Shown here piece by piece: positions 13,438 to 13,457 of a stretch of DNA of 13,457 bases (position 1 is the first letter of the stretch; each line of letters begins with the position of its first letter). Made by a program: the position numbers and the translations under genes. Where the stretch lies: the NCBI GenBank assembly GCA_002393555.1, contig DGSP01000080.1, positions 87,334 through 100,790 of the forward strand, read 5' to 3'. Origin of the DNA: Prevotellaceae bacterium UBA4359 (GTDB taxonomy: Bacteria > Bacteroidota > Bacteroidia > Bacteroidales > Bacteroidaceae). The notes below the pieces were generated by a model. It did no database searches, was not told the origin of the DNA, and was given only the letters and a program-made list of their open reading frames with translations.

Positions 13438-13457
13438 AAATTATTTTAATTATGGTA

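Overview
The window reads as chromosomal DNA from a Bacteroidales bacterium, most likely Prevotella or a close relative (Segatella, Hallella). Three things point there. Promoters have the Bacteroidota form (TTTG, about 20 nt, TAnnTTTG) and start sites lack Shine-Dalgarno sequences. One gene encodes a BspA-type leucine-rich-repeat protein. Two secreted proteins share a C-terminal tail of the form 'LSG...GIYI..GK..VK'. The genus is an inference; the phylum is well supported.

Left part (1-3735), minus strand. In transcription order there is a type II toxin-antitoxin pair (antitoxin 3632-3309, PIN toxin 3312-2884) with its own strong promoter, and then a 614-nt stretch without a convincing gene. 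That stretch holds an 80-nt near-perfect palindrome and, further on, a promoter followed by about 300 nt able to form many long helices and ending in a short terminator-like hairpin. I read the latter as a candidate structured RNA or attenuating leader; it is the least explained part of the window. Next come a secreted 393-residue protein, an unrecognised 208-residue protein, and the start of a BspA-like surface protein whose ATG lies 2 nt past the preceding stop. These three genes probably form one operon behind the structured leader.

Middle part (3703-7636). A single large secreted protein (1270 aa) sits between two clear intrinsic terminators. It has an N-terminal 'NPSFE' binding module, a helical core resembling (alpha/alpha)-toroid polysaccharide-processing enzymes, beta-rich regions, a second 'NPSFE' module and the short tail. 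Its substrate cannot be told from sequence.

Right part (7644-13188) is housekeeping. A minus-strand operon runs lptF/lptG-type permease, ribBA (riboflavin synthesis) and a class I aminotransferase, with a 26-nt overlap and a 10-nt gap between genes. It diverges from prfB (release factor 2) at a perfect 20-bp inverted repeat that carries the -7 box of both promoters. After prfB, a 229-bp gene-free stretch bounded by inverted repeats and containing two small perfect hairpins looks like a non-autonomous (MITE-like) element.
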